NCBI RefSeq assembly: GCF_014066305.1
Contig: NW_023501087.1
Span: 124,001-188,000 of the forward strand
Length of the DNA: 64,000 nt
Direction: 5' to 3'
Origin: Letharia columbiana
Lineage: Eukaryota; Ascomycota; Lecanoromycetes; Lecanorales; Parmeliaceae
Shown here: in pieces, positions 34,829-46,853 of the stretch
Numbering within the stretch: the first letter of the stretch is position 1
How the letters are laid out: each line of letters begins with the position of its first letter
Program-made: the position numbers and the translations under genes
Notes under the pieces: model-generated
The model's input: only the letters and a program-made list of their open reading frames with translations
Databases searched by the model: none
Told to the model about the DNA's origin: nothing

Positions 34829-35782
34829 GGTTGTAAGCTCTAAGCTCTCATCGAAAGATGAATCGAGAGAGACACATGCAGGATATATAAAGAGTGGGAT
34901 GTATGGAGAGTGGGATGGGAGGAAACCTGGGGTACGAGTAATGCAGGTTTGACAGGGACGCAAGCGAGGTGTATATGCAGTAAATAGCGCTCACCCTTGG
35001 AAAGAAGAGACAGCCGGACCAGCCTCCTTGCTCTTGCCCTTGCCCTTGATCAGGACCGTTTCAGTGTTGTTGCCAAATGAGGCAAATTCGCTCCTTCCAC
35101 AGAGGGTAATTTGACGCTCGGTGCTCTTGAATGTCTTGGTAAAGGAAAAGTTTCGGCAACGTGCTTGTTGTCTAAGACCGTTGCGCACCAAGCGGGATGC
35201 AGCTCTTGCAGCTCTTCCACCGCTTTTAGCAGCTATTAACTCAGTGGCGTAGTTTGGCGTAGTTCATGAATTACTACTGAAAATGCAGGAGAGAAGGGGG
35301 AAGCCATCCTGACGGTGGCTGCGCATTCGCAAGTAAGGAAGAGAAAAGTGGTAAGGTAAGATACCTTAGGTAGGATATGATAGGGCTGTAGTGTGTAAGG
35401 GCGGAGGCGGGCACATGGCAGCGGGTTACAGGGCCATGATTAATAAAAAACCGCTCACATTTTATTACACTGAGACGGAAGCTACTTAAGGTACATTACT
35501 TTACCTTAATCAGTTAATCGTAACCGAGGCGAATACGACCAGTCAAATACCTTACTCGTATCTACCGAGCGGCAGCCAAGCCAATTCAAGCTACTACCGT
35601 AATTCCCGGCTTTCCCTCCAGTAGTGACCAGTCACTTCCAGTTCAAATCACGGCATCAAATACCCCCCGCACGGGATGAAGGACTATCGTTCACGAAACC
35701 TGATTGAGGAATGTTTTCCCACATGCTCTAGCTATACAACGGATACGCCCGCTCCCAAATTAAGCATCGCCATGACAACTTT
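34829..35782. other. Intergenic, kelch gene upstream region
   Basis: 950 bp between the kelch gene start and the peroxiredoxin stop. Contains short GTAAGG/ACCTTA-type direct and inverted bits (about 35350-35380 and 35487-35510), common in fungal intergenic DNA. A 66-codon frame at 34991-35191 is probably chance or leader sequence. Confidence 0.4.
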
Positions 35783-36642
35783 TCAAACGGCCGCGCTGGT
35801 CTGCTCCTTGGATAAGGGAGTGAACCTAAGGTACGGCTTCACAATCTTGAGATGAGGGTATTGTTCCTTCGCCTGCTCGGTTTTGACGCTTGGATGCACG
35901 ATGACGTCGTCTCCTGCGCACAATTGAGTCAGTCGCCGAGATGCCGTGCTGCATCCTGGAATTGCTTACCTGGTACCCAATTTATTGGGGTGGTCACCTT
36001 GTTCTTGTCACCCGTCTGCAAAGAATCCACCACCCGCAACACCTCGGCAGTATTACGACCAGTCGAAGCTGGGTATGAAAGAATGAGGCGGATGGTCTTT
36101 TTAGGGTCGATGATGAAAACACTTCGAATGGTGAAGGCAATGCCCTTCTGGTCCACATTGGTGATATCCTGGTGGTCTAGCATGTCATACGCATATGCCA
36201 CCTTCCGCTCCTTATCACCAATGATTGGGAACCTCAGCTTGCTACCGGAAATCTCGTCAATGTCCTTGATCCATCCTCCGTGTGAGTCGACGGTGTTCGC
36301 GGACAGGCCGATTAACTTCACACCGCGCTTGGTGAACTCAGGCTCGAGTTTAGCGAAGGCGCCCAACTCCGTGGTGCAGACTGGTGTGTAGTCCTCCGGA
36401 TGCGAGAATAGAACGACCCACTTGTCGCCAATGAACCTGGCCTTGCGTCAGAGAATTTCTACAGCGGCTAGGGCAGAGGATCTCACTCATGGAAGTCGAT
36501 GGGTCCGTTTGTGGTCTCTGCGTGAAAGTTCGGTGCTATCGAGCCAAGGCGCAGACTGGATCATAAATCAGCAAGGCGTCTACAAAGCTTGAGTGTTGGA
36601 AACGGCATACGGCGCGGGACGGTCTTCACCTGAAGAAGCCAT
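35783..36642 (-). CDS. 1-Cys peroxiredoxin (Prx6 type)
   Basis: Four exons (minus): 36584-36642, 36487-36555... in transcript order 36584-36642, 36487-36555, 35970-36436 and 35783-35913, giving 241 aa with consistent phases. The peroxidatic site is HPEDYTPVCTTE; Cys63 is the only cysteine in the protein, so this is a true 1-Cys enzyme that needs an external thiol. FIGDKWVVLFSHP precedes it, and the Prx6-type C-terminal domain follows (INWVPGDDVIVHP, then YLRFTPLSK). It reduces hydrogen peroxide and organic hydroperoxides. There is no obvious long mitochondrial presequence, so it is probably cytosolic or nuclear (inference). The first intron donor (GTAGAC) is weaker than the others. Divergent from the MFS gene. 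Confidence 0.93.
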
Positions 36643-37317
36643 TGTCTGTGTGTGCGTGTGCAAGGTGAGCTGTAAAAAGTGGTCTCTTCCTGAACTGAAT
36701 AGAGTTGAATGGTGCGACTGAGCTGAAGTCAGAATTGATTTGAAAGGAAGAGAAAGAAAAGTGTGTCTTCTTCCAATAATGGTCAATTTATTGAGCCAGG
36801 ATGACCAAACCCACTATCACGCAATTGCAGCCCCGCGCTACTGCCACATATCGCAAAAAACGTCATTTCCGGTGGCAAAGCCCGTACCCACCACATGAGT
36901 AGGTACTAGGTAGTCTCTACGAGTTGCCAAGCCTTGGAAGATGGTGAGAAACCATTTTCAATGAAGCCTCAAAACATGTCAGCTTGCGTTTCACAATGAA
37001 ACTGTGTACTGCACATATGTCATTCGCTGCGAGCTGGTACTAGTACTCTACGTTTAGCTCTCCGGGAATAAAGAAAATGGTATGTAACTGTACTTTAAAT
37101 TGGGTAAAGCCGAACCGGCCCACTTTTCAGTCTGGCAAGCAGTATTTTTGTTCTTCTTACTTTTTTCTTTCTTTCTTTCTTTCTTTCTCGCTCTCATTGT
37201 TTATTTTATATTAGTCTCTTTCCCAACATCACGGCGCATTACTGAATACCCTATGATTCATGAGAGGCATCCCATTGCATTTTAATCGGGATCTGTGGTG
37301 ATAAATTTGACCCCACC
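36643..37317. promoter_or_regulatory. Divergent upstream region, peroxiredoxin / MFS transporter
   Basis: 675 bp that must hold both promoters. Includes a TTTC microsatellite (about 37163-37188), about 130 bp from the transporter ATG; pyrimidine tracts of this kind often lie near fungal transcription starts. Confidence 0.5.
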
Positions 37318-39467
37318 ATGGCCACGCCAGAGATGAAAATTCCATCTGAGCCATTGGAGATCAGTCCAAAGAGCGAGGACTCGACAGTGGGTGTCAAAGA
37401 TGTATATAAAGCATTTCAAGCACAGGAATCGTCCATCTCTTCGCCTCAAATTCGGAGACGTCCCCATCATCTACCGCTATCTAACCTTTGAGACTGAACT
37501 ACCCTCACCAACAAGCCTGGGACCAGCTCAGAATGGTTCGGCTGTACCGCAGCAGCCAGATTTAAGGAATTACGTTTCTCCATTCACCTGGTCCCCTTCC
37601 CGCAAGACCTTCACCACGTGGCTCTCGTGCGCGGTTACCGTTGTAACTGCTTACACTGCCGGCTCATATAGCCCACCTTCTCAGCAGATGTCAGAATATT
37701 GGGGCGTCAGTCAAATAGCCATTTATGTGGGCATTACCACCTTCACCACTGGATTTGCAGTCGCGCCCATGGTCTTAGCTCCCTTCTCTGAGCTCAATGG
37801 CCGGAAGCCTGTTTTCATTGCTACTGGGATCCTCTTTGTTATCTGCCAACTCTGCTGTGCTGTTACTCGTTCCTACCCAGGCATGCTTCTTGCTCGATTC
37901 TTTGCTGGTGTTGGTGGGGTACGTACATTTCGGAGCTGGTCCTTCCTCTTTGGTACTGGGACTGAGTCATAAAAAATGTTTCCGGGGCAAGAAACCCTTT
38001 CGCTCCAGGAAATTGGCTTGTAACTTCATTTCCTGCCTTGATTAAGCAATGCTGACTGGAAATGTGGGTAGAGCACTTTCTCGACGATGGTGGGTGGTGT
38101 AGTCAGCGACATTTATCACACGGAAGGTACTGCAGTGTCAGATGAACTCAACCTTAGGCTACATCTGACATTGATCTAGACAGGAACACGCCTATGGCGC
38201 TGTTTTCAGGGGCCGCATTGTTTGGCACGGGCTTGGGTCCTCTGTGTTCTGGATTCATTGCTCAGCATCTATCATGGCGGTGGGTCTTTTATGTACAGGT
38301 CATAGACTGTGGTCTATTGATTCTGGCCGTGACGATCTTTTTCAAAGAAACTCGCGGCAGTGTGCTTTTGAGCAAAAGGGCGAAACTACTGAATACATGG
38401 TATGAGGCCAGGGAAAAGGTCGGCCTTGTGGGCTTCGAGATGATCCTTGACGGTGGAGGTAAGAAGCAAAGCCAGAGGATTAGGTGGAAAGTCAAGTCAG
38501 ATGAAGAACGACAAAACTTGGCCAAGATGATTGGGATCTCTATTTATAGACCATTTCGTAGGCTGTACCCCTTTTTATGACCAAAGACACAGTGCTGAAG
38601 ACCTGCAGATCTACTCTTGACTGAGGTGCGTACAATTCGGAGACGATCCTCCCCAATCGGTATTGAAGTCGCGTTGCAAGGCATGTTTCGGGAGCAAGAG
38701 GACCTTTTACTCCCAAGACCCGTCTCGCAACTTCATTATCTACCTCGTATAAGCAATGCTGACTCCGAAAAGCCTGTGGTCTTTTTCTTTTCACTATGGG
38801 TTGCGTTCAGCTGGGCCGTACTATACCTGACCTTTTCGGCAATACCGCTCGTGTTCACCAAGAATCACAATTTCGACACTCAGGAGAATGGCGCTGTCTT
38901 TGCTGGTAAGCAGGATTTCTGTTCTTGAGCCACTTACCTCTAATAATGACAGCTATGTGCGTTGGCTCGATATTATCGACTATCCTCAGCATCTACCAGG
39001 AAAAGGTCGCCAGACACTACGGCAAAATGTCATCAACGCCGGAAGGACGGCTCTATTTCGCTTGCATCGAGAGTGCCCTTCTCCCAATCGGGTTATTCTG
39101 GTTCGGATGGACGTCTTTCCCTTCGGTCCCTTGGATCGTCCCCACCATCGCTGTTACCTGTGCCACAATGGGGATCTTCTCTATCTATCTTGCCGTCTTT
39201 AATTACCTTGCGGACACCTATCATCGCTACGCAAGCTCGGCTTTAGCAGCACAGTCATTCTGTCGGAACATGCTCGGAGGGATCTTTCCCTTGGTGACGA
39301 CGGCGATGTTCAATCATATGTCATTCGCTGGGGCTTCGAGCTTCCTTGGTGGCGTGGGAGCATTGCTTACTGTCGTGCCTTGGGTTCTGGTCTTCTATGG
39401 ACCTAAGATCCGTGCCAGGAGCAAATTCGCCAGTGTAGGTTATGAGTTTCCTGATCCACAAGGATGA
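37318..39467 (+). CDS. MFS transporter, DHA1 drug:H+ antiporter type
   Basis: Seven exons: 37318-37401, 37493-37918, 38072-38126, 38180-38557, 38609-38625, 38773-38905 and 38953-39467 (535 aa). After a hydrophilic N-terminus come 12 hydrophobic segments. Signatures include APFSELNGRKPVF (motif A), LLARFFAGVGG, DRNTPMALFSGAALFGTGLGP (motif C region), RPFHLLLTEPVVFFFSLWVAF and the loop FNYLADTYHRYASSALAAQSF. This set is typical of fungal multidrug or polyamine exporters. Exon 5 is only 17 bp but is needed to build RPFHLLLTEP. The first intron (37402-37492, acceptor TTTGAG) is uncertain; alternatively the N-terminal frame passes directly with one surplus T at about 37488. Substrate unknown. Confidence 0.85.
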
Positions 39468-39742
39468 ATCGTCTGACAATTGCTCAGGAGATCATGGATT
39501 GATCGGCAGGAGATATTCCTCTAGCTTTGCAAAACTCCTTCGTCACGATGCATCTGGAATTGACAAGCTAGAATGGATTAGGAAGTTGTATCCAACTATC
39601 GTATCAAACTTCCGCTTCCTCCCGTCATGAACAAACCCCTCCGCGGGGCAGTCGTTGTTTGATACTTTTCGCACAGCCTGACATCCACTCCTCTCCTTTA
39701 CCATCATCATACCTGAAAGATCGTTCCACCCTTTAGCACATC

Positions 39743-41453
39743 ATGACTTCTGATCTGTTTATTGTTCTCAAAGCCCCCAATGGAAAGGAATACAAGCAGC
39801 CCATCGGCCTCTTCATAAACAATGAATTTGTCAAATCAAGGTCCGGAGAGAAGATTGCAAGCATTAATCCAACGTGAGTCCTTTCCAATGCAATGCTATA
39901 GGATAATTCCCCTTCTGACATCTCGGAAGTGACGAAACCGAGATAGCGTCCGTTTACGCTGCCTCGGCCGACGACGTAGACCTCGCCGTCTCCGCAGCCC
40001 GCAAAGCCTTTAAAGATCGCTCATGGCGAGATTTGCCTCCCACAGATCGCGGCGGTCTCATGTTCAAGCTCGCCTCCCTCATTGAGGAGCACGCTGAAAC
40101 ACTCGCCACTATTGAAACCTGGGATAATGGCAAACCGTATAGCGTCGCCCTGAATGAAGATGTTGGAGAAGTCGCAAACACTTTTCGATATTACGGTGGC
40201 TACGCCGACAAAGTGCACGGCCAGGTCATTAATACCGGTCCTGATAAATTTGCATACACGTTGCGCGAGCCGCTTGGGGTTTGCGGGCAAATTATTCCCT
40301 GGAATTATCCACTGGCTATGGCTGCATGGAAGCTTGGACCGGCGCTGGCGTGTGGGAATACTGTTGTCATAAAGGCAGCCGAGCAGACGCCGTTGAGTAT
40401 ACTGTACTTTGCGCAGCTCATCAAGGAGGCAGGATTCCCGCCTGGTGTGGTCAACATCCTCAATGGACACGGCAAGGAAGCAGGTGCGGCGATTGCAAGC
40501 CATCTCGACATTGATAAGATTGCCTTCACTGGAAGTACAGCTACAGGCCGGCAGATTATGAAAATGGCCAGCATCAACCTCAAGAACATAACACTCGAGA
40601 CTGGCGGAAAGAGCCCTCTGATTGTCTTCGCCGACGCGGATCTAGATCAAGCCGTCAAATGGAGCCATGCTGGCATAATGTCGAATATGGGGCAAATCTG
40701 TACGGCCACCTCTCGAGTCCTCGTGGAGGAAAGCATCTACGATGAGTTCGTCAAGCTTTTTAAAGAACAGGTTAAAGAAGTCAGTAAAGTCGGCGACCGT
40801 ACGTATTTTCCGAGTCCATATCCCCTTTCGGATTCAATCCCGAGTCTTGAGAGACTGTCTTGGAAGGGTTCACTCTCTAGACATGTTACAAGCCTCGAGA
40901 TGACCCCTCAAACAGGCAATACTGACTTCGAATTCTTTATCCAGCATTTAGCGATGATACCTTTCAAGGTCCACAAGTCACAAAAGCCCAGTTCGAGAAA
41001 GTACTCGGTTATATCGAGTCCGGGAAGTCTGAAGGAGCGACATTAGTGACTGGAGGTGAAGCTCACAAAGATGCTAATGGCAAAGGCTTCTTCATCGCCC
41101 CTACAGTCTTCACACACGTAACCGACAACATGAAGATTTATCGTGAAGAAATTTTCGGACCTTTTGTCGTCATCTCAAGCTTCAAAACGGAAGAAGAGGC
41201 AATCAACCGTGCGAATGATACCACATACGGGCTTGGCAGCGCCGTTTTCACGGAGAATCTGACCAAGGCGCATAGAGTAGCGAGGAGGATCGAGGCGGGT
41301 ATGGTTTGGGTCAATAGTAGCAATGATTCGGACTTTAGGATCCCGTTCGGAGGAGTGAAGCAGAGCGGGATTGGAAGAGAATTGGGAGAGGAAGGGCTGA
41401 GGGCTTATACGAATGCAAAAGCTGTGCATGTCAATATGGGGTCGCGGCTATGA
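39743..41453 (+). CDS. NAD(P)-dependent aldehyde dehydrogenase
   Basis: Three exons (39743-39873, 39930-40798, 40945-41453), 502 aa. It oxidises an aldehyde to the acid. Motifs in order: IIPWNYPLAMAAWK (cofactor binding), FTGSTATGRQI, catalytic Glu267 in LETGGKSP, catalytic Cys301 in NMGQICTATSR, then EEIFGPFVVISSF and FGGVKQSGIGRELGEEGL. All essential residues are present and the Glu-Cys spacing matches mammalian class 1/2 enzymes. The intron 40799-40944 is somewhat long; splicing restores VGDPFSDDTFQGPQV. The first acceptor is GGAAG. It follows the MFS gene by 275 bp on the same strand, but a functional link is not shown. No mitochondrial targeting sequence is evident, so cytosolic is likely. 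Confidence 0.95.
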
Positions 41454-42743
41454 GTAGGGTTATTTTCGGTTCTAGCAGCAAGATGCACGAGCAGAAGGGC
41501 TGATTAAGGCATCGGTGTTATCATGTTGGAAGTCGGCCTTGAAGCCAAATCTTGACTGAAATGACATCGCCAACAGGACGTTTCACGTTCTCGATGTCTT
41601 GTCTCGAGCACCAGAGTACGACTTGTTGTCTTGTTCGCAGGATTTGATGCTTTCGTAGAGCCACGGATGCTAGCATGTTGCCCGAGTCTTCCCGTCTTAT
41701 CGCTTGATTGGAATATTCGCCAACCACTGAGCAAGAAAGCGTGCAACTGTTCCTGTATTCGCCCAGACATGCAAGACCGTTCGACGCTCTGCACAGCTCC
41801 TGTGGACTCCCGTGTATCATGGTTCTTGTTTGATACCATCGGCTTTCAATTGTCGTGAAGTAATCCCTTGCATGGAGCCTCGTTCCAAGAGAAGTGCCCC
41901 TTGAGAATGAAATTGGCAAGCCACTAGAATTCAGGCACTTGGCCGCCTTCCCCTCGATCGTCCTGATTGAGCGGGCCAAAGTAGTCAAACATGGATCGTC
42001 AACATGGCCGCTGGGTTCGAGGGTCCAAGGACGCCTTCTTGCTGTCTCGAGGCCTTGTCCTAATAACATGGACAGTTTGGGCCTATCAGCAGACGTGTGC
42101 ATCATCCGATGACATGACCGGAGCGATGCTCCGATAAGCAAGTATATTGTCGCGAGAGCATGCAAGTAATATTGTGTTTCGGAAATTGCTCGCGTGGAGA
42201 TGGTACGCTAGTCAGGTACTAGTACTCGTAATTTTGGTCTTTTATCGCATTAATCTTAGCGGAAACCATGACCGCCGACGATATCCGTCCGGAGCAACTT
42301 TTCAACCTCTCCGTCTTGAAGTCATAGATCCTTAAGCCAGGATACTTGAAACGAGTCGTGTCGCTTGGAATATGGTCTGACGTTGGATCGCGAACATCTG
42401 AATTGTTTCGGTGGGTACTACATTTGGGGACATGTATATTTGTATGAACGCGGCCTGAAGGGAGCCTCTGCTGATGATTGGAAGGTATTACACTGCAGGG
42501 ACCCAAGGACATTCAGACTTTTAGTCTGTGAGCCTCTTTTGGGTGAAAAACTCTAGACTCTGCGTTGCGGATTCCTGCGCAAGATCGTTATCTCTTCCCC
42601 GGAGCCTACAGATCAAGCGTTGTGGAGCATCGGTATGTCTCTGGTGCAAAAAGGATACCGTGCAGAGAAACCCTAGTGCTTGAGCCCACTCTGCCCTCGA
42701 AGCTACAACGACTAAAGCGCAGCAGAGCCCTCGACCTTTTACA
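41454..42743. other. Gene-free stretch
   Basis: 1.3 kb without a gene I can support. A minus-strand frame of 214 codons (41521-42165) has no known motif, an uneven composition and no good neighbours. The right end must hold the methyltransferase promoter. Confidence 0.4.
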
Positions 42744-43439
42744 ATGACTCCATCCACAAATCAAGCCCCAGATGCCAACATCTCCACTTTGGACTCTCTC
42801 AAATACTGGAACTCGATATCTACGACTGTCGACGGGATGCTCGGTGGCTACCCGGAAATATCACGAACAGATCTCAAAGGATCTGCCAATTTCCTCGCCA
42901 AGCTACGCCGTGAGCAAACTTCCCGGTCTGCGGACGGCCCACTCCGAAGAGGCGTTGATTGCGGCGCTGGAATTGGCAGAATCACTGCTGGTTTCCTAAG
43001 CACCGTTTGTGAAGTTGTCGATGTCGTTGAACCGGTGGAGAAGTTCGCCCGGGAAGTCAAAGGCCAGAAGATGATTGGCAGCGGTTCCCTAGGTAGTGTC
43101 TACGTGGCTGGGCTGGAAGATTGGGTGCCTGAAGCGCAGTATGATCTCATTTGGAACCAATGGTGCCTAGGACATCTGACAGATAAGCAGCTGGTGGCTT
43201 ATCTCGAAAGATGCAAGAATGCCGTGACAATAGATGGATGGATCATTGTCAAAGAGAACATGAGCACGAACGTTGACGGAGAAGACTTCTTTGACCAACA
43301 GGACAGCAGTGTTACGCGGACGGATCAGAAATTCAAACAGCTATTCAAGGAAGCAGATATGAGACTTATCAGGACGGAAGTCCAGAGAGGGTTTCCGAAG
43401 GGGCTGTACCCTGTTAGGTTTTATGCTCTCAAACGCTGA
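42744..43439 (+). CDS. Protein N-terminal methyltransferase (NTM1/Tae1 family)
   Basis: Single exon, 231 aa, the usual size for the family. It methylates the alpha-amino group of proteins beginning X-Pro-Lys after Met removal, such as ribosomal proteins, using S-adenosylmethionine. Motifs: YWNSISTTVDGMLGGYPEIS at residues 21-40, characteristic of the family; SAM-binding loop DCGAGIGRIT (72-81); VDVVEPVEKF; YDLIWNQWCLGHLTD, which forms part of the substrate channel; and KENMS at the end of the fold. Convergent with the EVE-domain gene, only 184 bp between stops. Confidence 0.94.
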   Translation: MTPSTNQAPDANISTLDSLKYWNSISTTVDGMLGGYPEISRTDLKGSANFLAKLRREQTSRSADGPLRRGVDCGAGIGRITAGFLSTVCEVVDVVEPVEKFAREVKGQKMIGSGSLGSVYVAGLEDWVPEAQYDLIWNQWCLGHLTDKQLVAYLERCKNAVTIDGWIIVKENMSTNVDGEDFFDQQDSSVTRTDQKFKQLFKEADMRLIRTEVQRGFPKGLYPVRFYALKR

Positions 43440-43623
43440 ATAGATTGAAAGTGTGGGATGTCACTGGCTGGAAATATCGACGGAACTGGAGTGCGCAAGG
43501 TACAAGCTTTGACCATGGATGATGTGTGTTATGAGAACCCCAACGAGCATGTGAGACAAAGACTTCTATGCCGCTCGGTGATTCTCAGTCTTGAAGTCGT
43601 CCTTTCGCCTCCAAAGCCGCTGC

Positions 43624-44883
43624 TTAGACAGTCATCTGCGGCTGGTGTGCAGCCGACATAGCTGCAACATCCTCCGCATCGACCAGGCCCATGATGAAGT
43701 CCCTATGGAGGTTTTAAGGGTCAGCATTTCTCTTTGTATCAGAATGATGGGCCGCAATTTGGGGGAAATGCCCTCGGTTCTGCTCCTGCGACCTCAGTCC
43801 GGGCGTCGATTAGGAGATACGTACCACTCCTTCTTGGCCACCTTCGAAACGCTCAGGCGAGATTGCTTGAGGACTTGCAGGTTCTCCAAAACACCACCAT
43901 TCTTTGCGTACTTCTGGAGCTCCTTGAGCTTGATCATCCCCGGAAATTTCTGGACAAATTTGACATGTACGAGACACCACTTCGGTTTTTCACGGTCTGA
44001 TTTCTCGTCGAAGTAGGGATGCTTGGGGTCGAACGCGGTTTCTGAACCAAGATCAGCCAGTTGAAAGGACCATTTACAGGGAAAGGATCGTCTCACCGTC
44101 AACTGAGTGCTCCTGGACAATCTCCATTGTACCTACGATGCCTGGTACTTTGCAGTTGGAATGATAGAAGAATGCCATATCTCCCTTCATCATAAGCCTC
44201 ATGTTGTTGCGTGCTGCCAGGCCGATCAGTCACTCACGCGGTACTCAACTGACCTTGATTACTCACCGACGGGATTGCGGACACCTGCAAATATGGTATC
44301 AGCACTTGTTGCCCAACTTTTCATTTCCATACCAATACATACCGTCCCATCCTTCGGGCTCGCTTGCAGCTTTGAGATCGTCGATGGAGAACTTGACGTC
44401 CTTGCCCTTTTCGATACGTGACTCGGGTTCGGCTTTCATAAGGAAGTAAGCTGGGCCTTCGTTGTTAGCCTCAGCTTCCTCCTCAGCTTCAGCCTTCACG
44501 GCAGGCTTCTCTCTGAGTGGAACGTCGATGAGAAGGTTGGAGGTCCTTCCGGGTACGGCGGCCTCTTCCTCAACAGTGGTTGTTTTGGCTGGTCTTCCTC
44601 GCTTTCGACCCTCAATTGCTTTGACCTTTGTTGCAGTCTTTGTTGCGGATTTATTTGCTGTTTCGTTGGCTGAACCCTTGATTGTACTTTTAGCTGGTTT
44701 GACGGGTGTAGACTTCCCACTGATCGAGCTTCTTGTTGAACGCGGAGCTGCAGCTACAGCAAGTGAGGTCCTGCTTGGCCTCGATGACGACGCGGTGGGT
44801 TCTACGACTTTCTTCTGTCTCTTCGTTGCAGCGGTACTCGTGGCATCAGCCGCCGTATTTACTTTGCGCTTAGCTGGAGCCAT
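43624..44883 (-). CDS. EVE-domain (THYN1-like) protein with AT-hook N-terminus
   Basis: Five exons (minus): 44343-44883, 44267-44284, 44097-44213, 43825-44041 and 43624-43702, giving 323 aa; exon 2 is only 18 bp, yet phases and content agree (DGVRNPVARNNMRLMMKGD). The first 150 residues are Lys/Ala/Ser/Thr-rich with an AT-hook core RKRGRPAK (RGRP at 95-98), suggesting DNA binding and nuclear location. The EVE domain follows, from AYFLMKAEPES through MRLMMKGDMAFFYHSN and GTMEIVQEHSVD to the C-terminus. In other organisms EVE domains are PUA-like folds that read modified bases; a link to modified DNA or RNA here is inference. The family is widespread in fungi. Confidence 0.9.
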
Positions 44884-45848
44884 GATTTCCACTGTGTTAG
44901 ATGGTATAGTTAGCAAGATTGTGACAGTGAGGTTTGATTCAGATCAAATTCACAAATGCGACTTCCGCGCGTATGGCGCTAACGGATAGGCTAGCTGCTT
45001 TGGGCCCTTTCCCTTCTTCTTTCACCTACTTACCTTGCCCTTGCTCGTCTAGATATTGCTTGAAGTTGGTTCAACTGCTCACACTGTGTCTAATAATGAG
45101 CCTGCTAGATGTAGAACTTCTTGGAGCTGGTTAAAGGTCGGGTCAGGATGTGAAACGGCAAAAGTCGATGGGGCTTTTCCTTTCTCTCAAGAGTTTCAGT
45201 CGCTTCCTCCACTGTCCATACGCCAAGGATCTGGCATTATAAGGTCTTTCATACCAACATTTCCTACTCGTGTTCCGTGACCCTCTCTTCTTATGCGTCC
45301 TCAAATACCTATATGAAACCATTGCGCTACCCCTCTCCAGACAGCGTTTCCTCTCGCCAAACTCGTCTGCGACGACGTCACCCTGATCACACCCCGACTT
45401 TCTGACCTAACTGATGCATAAGACAAACACCTGGTTCTTGTCGTCCAATCACGCCGCGGTGGACCTGCTAGGATAGCTACACCATGCTTGGCCGCTAGGC
45501 TGAAGGCCATAGAGGAGGCGTGGTAGACAACATGTGCTGTATGCTGGTGCTTTCAGCTTACCCATCAGAAAGCATCTGATGGAGGTTAGGAATTGATATA
45601 GTATCCACAGATGTGGAAGTGGCCATCGCCCGTCCTAGAAACAGACTGGGCCGGTGACGACTTTGGAAAGAGGAACGACAGGATGGGACGGTAAGCTGCT
45701 GGTGCGAAACACTTCAGAGACGAGCTCTTTGATACTGGATCAAATGACTGCTGGCATAATCAACATGTTACAGTGAGTGAATCAATGTGTATGAGCTACA
45801 GCCAACCATATTTATAGCAACGATCTACACCCCAATATAAATAGCCTT
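44884..45848. other. Intergenic
   Basis: 960 bp upstream of the EVE gene and downstream of the broken dehydrogenase. No gene, repeat or motif I can support. Confidence 0.45.
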
Positions 45849-46853
45849 CAGTAACACTGCCCTTCCCAATGTATTCGCCAGTACTCCCGGCTGAATCGCT
45901 CCCAATCTCGCAACCAACTCCTCGAACGCTTCTCCTGCAACCTCTTTCCCTCCTAGTCCAGCACTAACGGCGCCGTCTGCCTCGCCATACAATCATCCCA
46001 ATATCGTCCATGCATCCCACTCCCTACACCAGCGGCGCGCACAAGCGTCCCACTGCCCGCCTCGCCGGCAAAGCCTTGAACGTGACTTGATCCCAACCAG
46101 CATACTCGCGTCCAAACTCTGAACGGCACAATCCGGGATTGACACGGTTCACAGTAACAGGCGGATGGTCCGCAAGGTGCCACTCAGCCAATCCACGCAC
46201 GACGGACGCTTCGAGAAGTTGGCTGACGCTGCATCGATTTTTCCGATTCGCTGCAGCAGTCCGCTCTGCAAAGTCATTGAAGGAGGTGCGTTCGCACAAT
46301 GACCAGATGAGGAGCGGTGCGGCAGCGTTGCGCGGTCTGTTCGTGTTTCGGCGGGAGCAAATCAAGCGAGCAGAAGAGTGCTAATGGAAATTCGTGTTGT
46401 ATTGATTAATTCCAATGCTTCGGCCGGGCAAAAAGTCTCGGATCCAAAGCCCTCTTTCAGGACAATGGGATCAATGCGATGAAGCTGGGTACAGGCTTGG
46501 GAGGCGAAAGCATCGACGCTTGCGTATGACAAGAGGTCGAGGGACAAGACGAGGATTGGGCAGCAGCTGGTTGAGGATTGGATGGAGACATTGGCCTCGG
46601 CACGTTTGGGAAGGTCGCGGACGGCGAGGATGACGTTTGAGGCGTCGAGGCAAGCGCAATGGCGAGCGGCTTCGAGGCCGAGACCTGTGTTGGCCCCGGT
46701 GCCGATGACGGTTGCCCGTGATACCGATTCAGAAGAGCGGTAGCAATGATGCTGCGCGCCTTTCCAGCGGTGAGACGCAAGGAGTAGCTTAACCAGTACA
46801 CGATGCTGAGGGTTATGGTACGCCGAAAGAAGACTTGACGTTTCGAAAGGCAC
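45849..46853 (-). pseudogene. Broken short-chain dehydrogenase/reductase (SDR)
   Basis: Recognisable SDR pieces lie in order on minus but in different frames. The NAD(P) loop (IGTGANTGLGLEAARH) and VILAVRDLPKRAE lie near 46600-46710, and a LVLSLDLLSYASVDAF block follows. Past a frame break near 46370, QLLEASVVRGLAEW and VTVNRVNPGLCRSEFGREYAG appear at 46060-46240. A last piece (EAFEELVARLGAIQPGVLANTLG) ends near 45849 behind another stop. The expected catalytic YxxxK is damaged: only SVSQLLEA remains where a Tyr-x-x-x-Ser-Lys-Leu segment is usual. At least two frame changes and the lost catalytic residues indicate a real pseudogene rather than a single sequencing error. Confidence 0.75.

Noticed and set aside
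34991..35191. 66-codon frame upstream of the kelch gene
   Set aside because: Short, basic, without similarity; at most a leader frame.
37318..41453. MFS transporter plus aldehyde dehydrogenase as part of a biosynthetic cluster
   Set aside because: No core synthase, P450 or cluster regulator nearby; neighbours are housekeeping genes.
41521..42165. 214-codon minus-strand open frame
   Set aside because: No motif, uneven composition, no splice or start support; likely chance.
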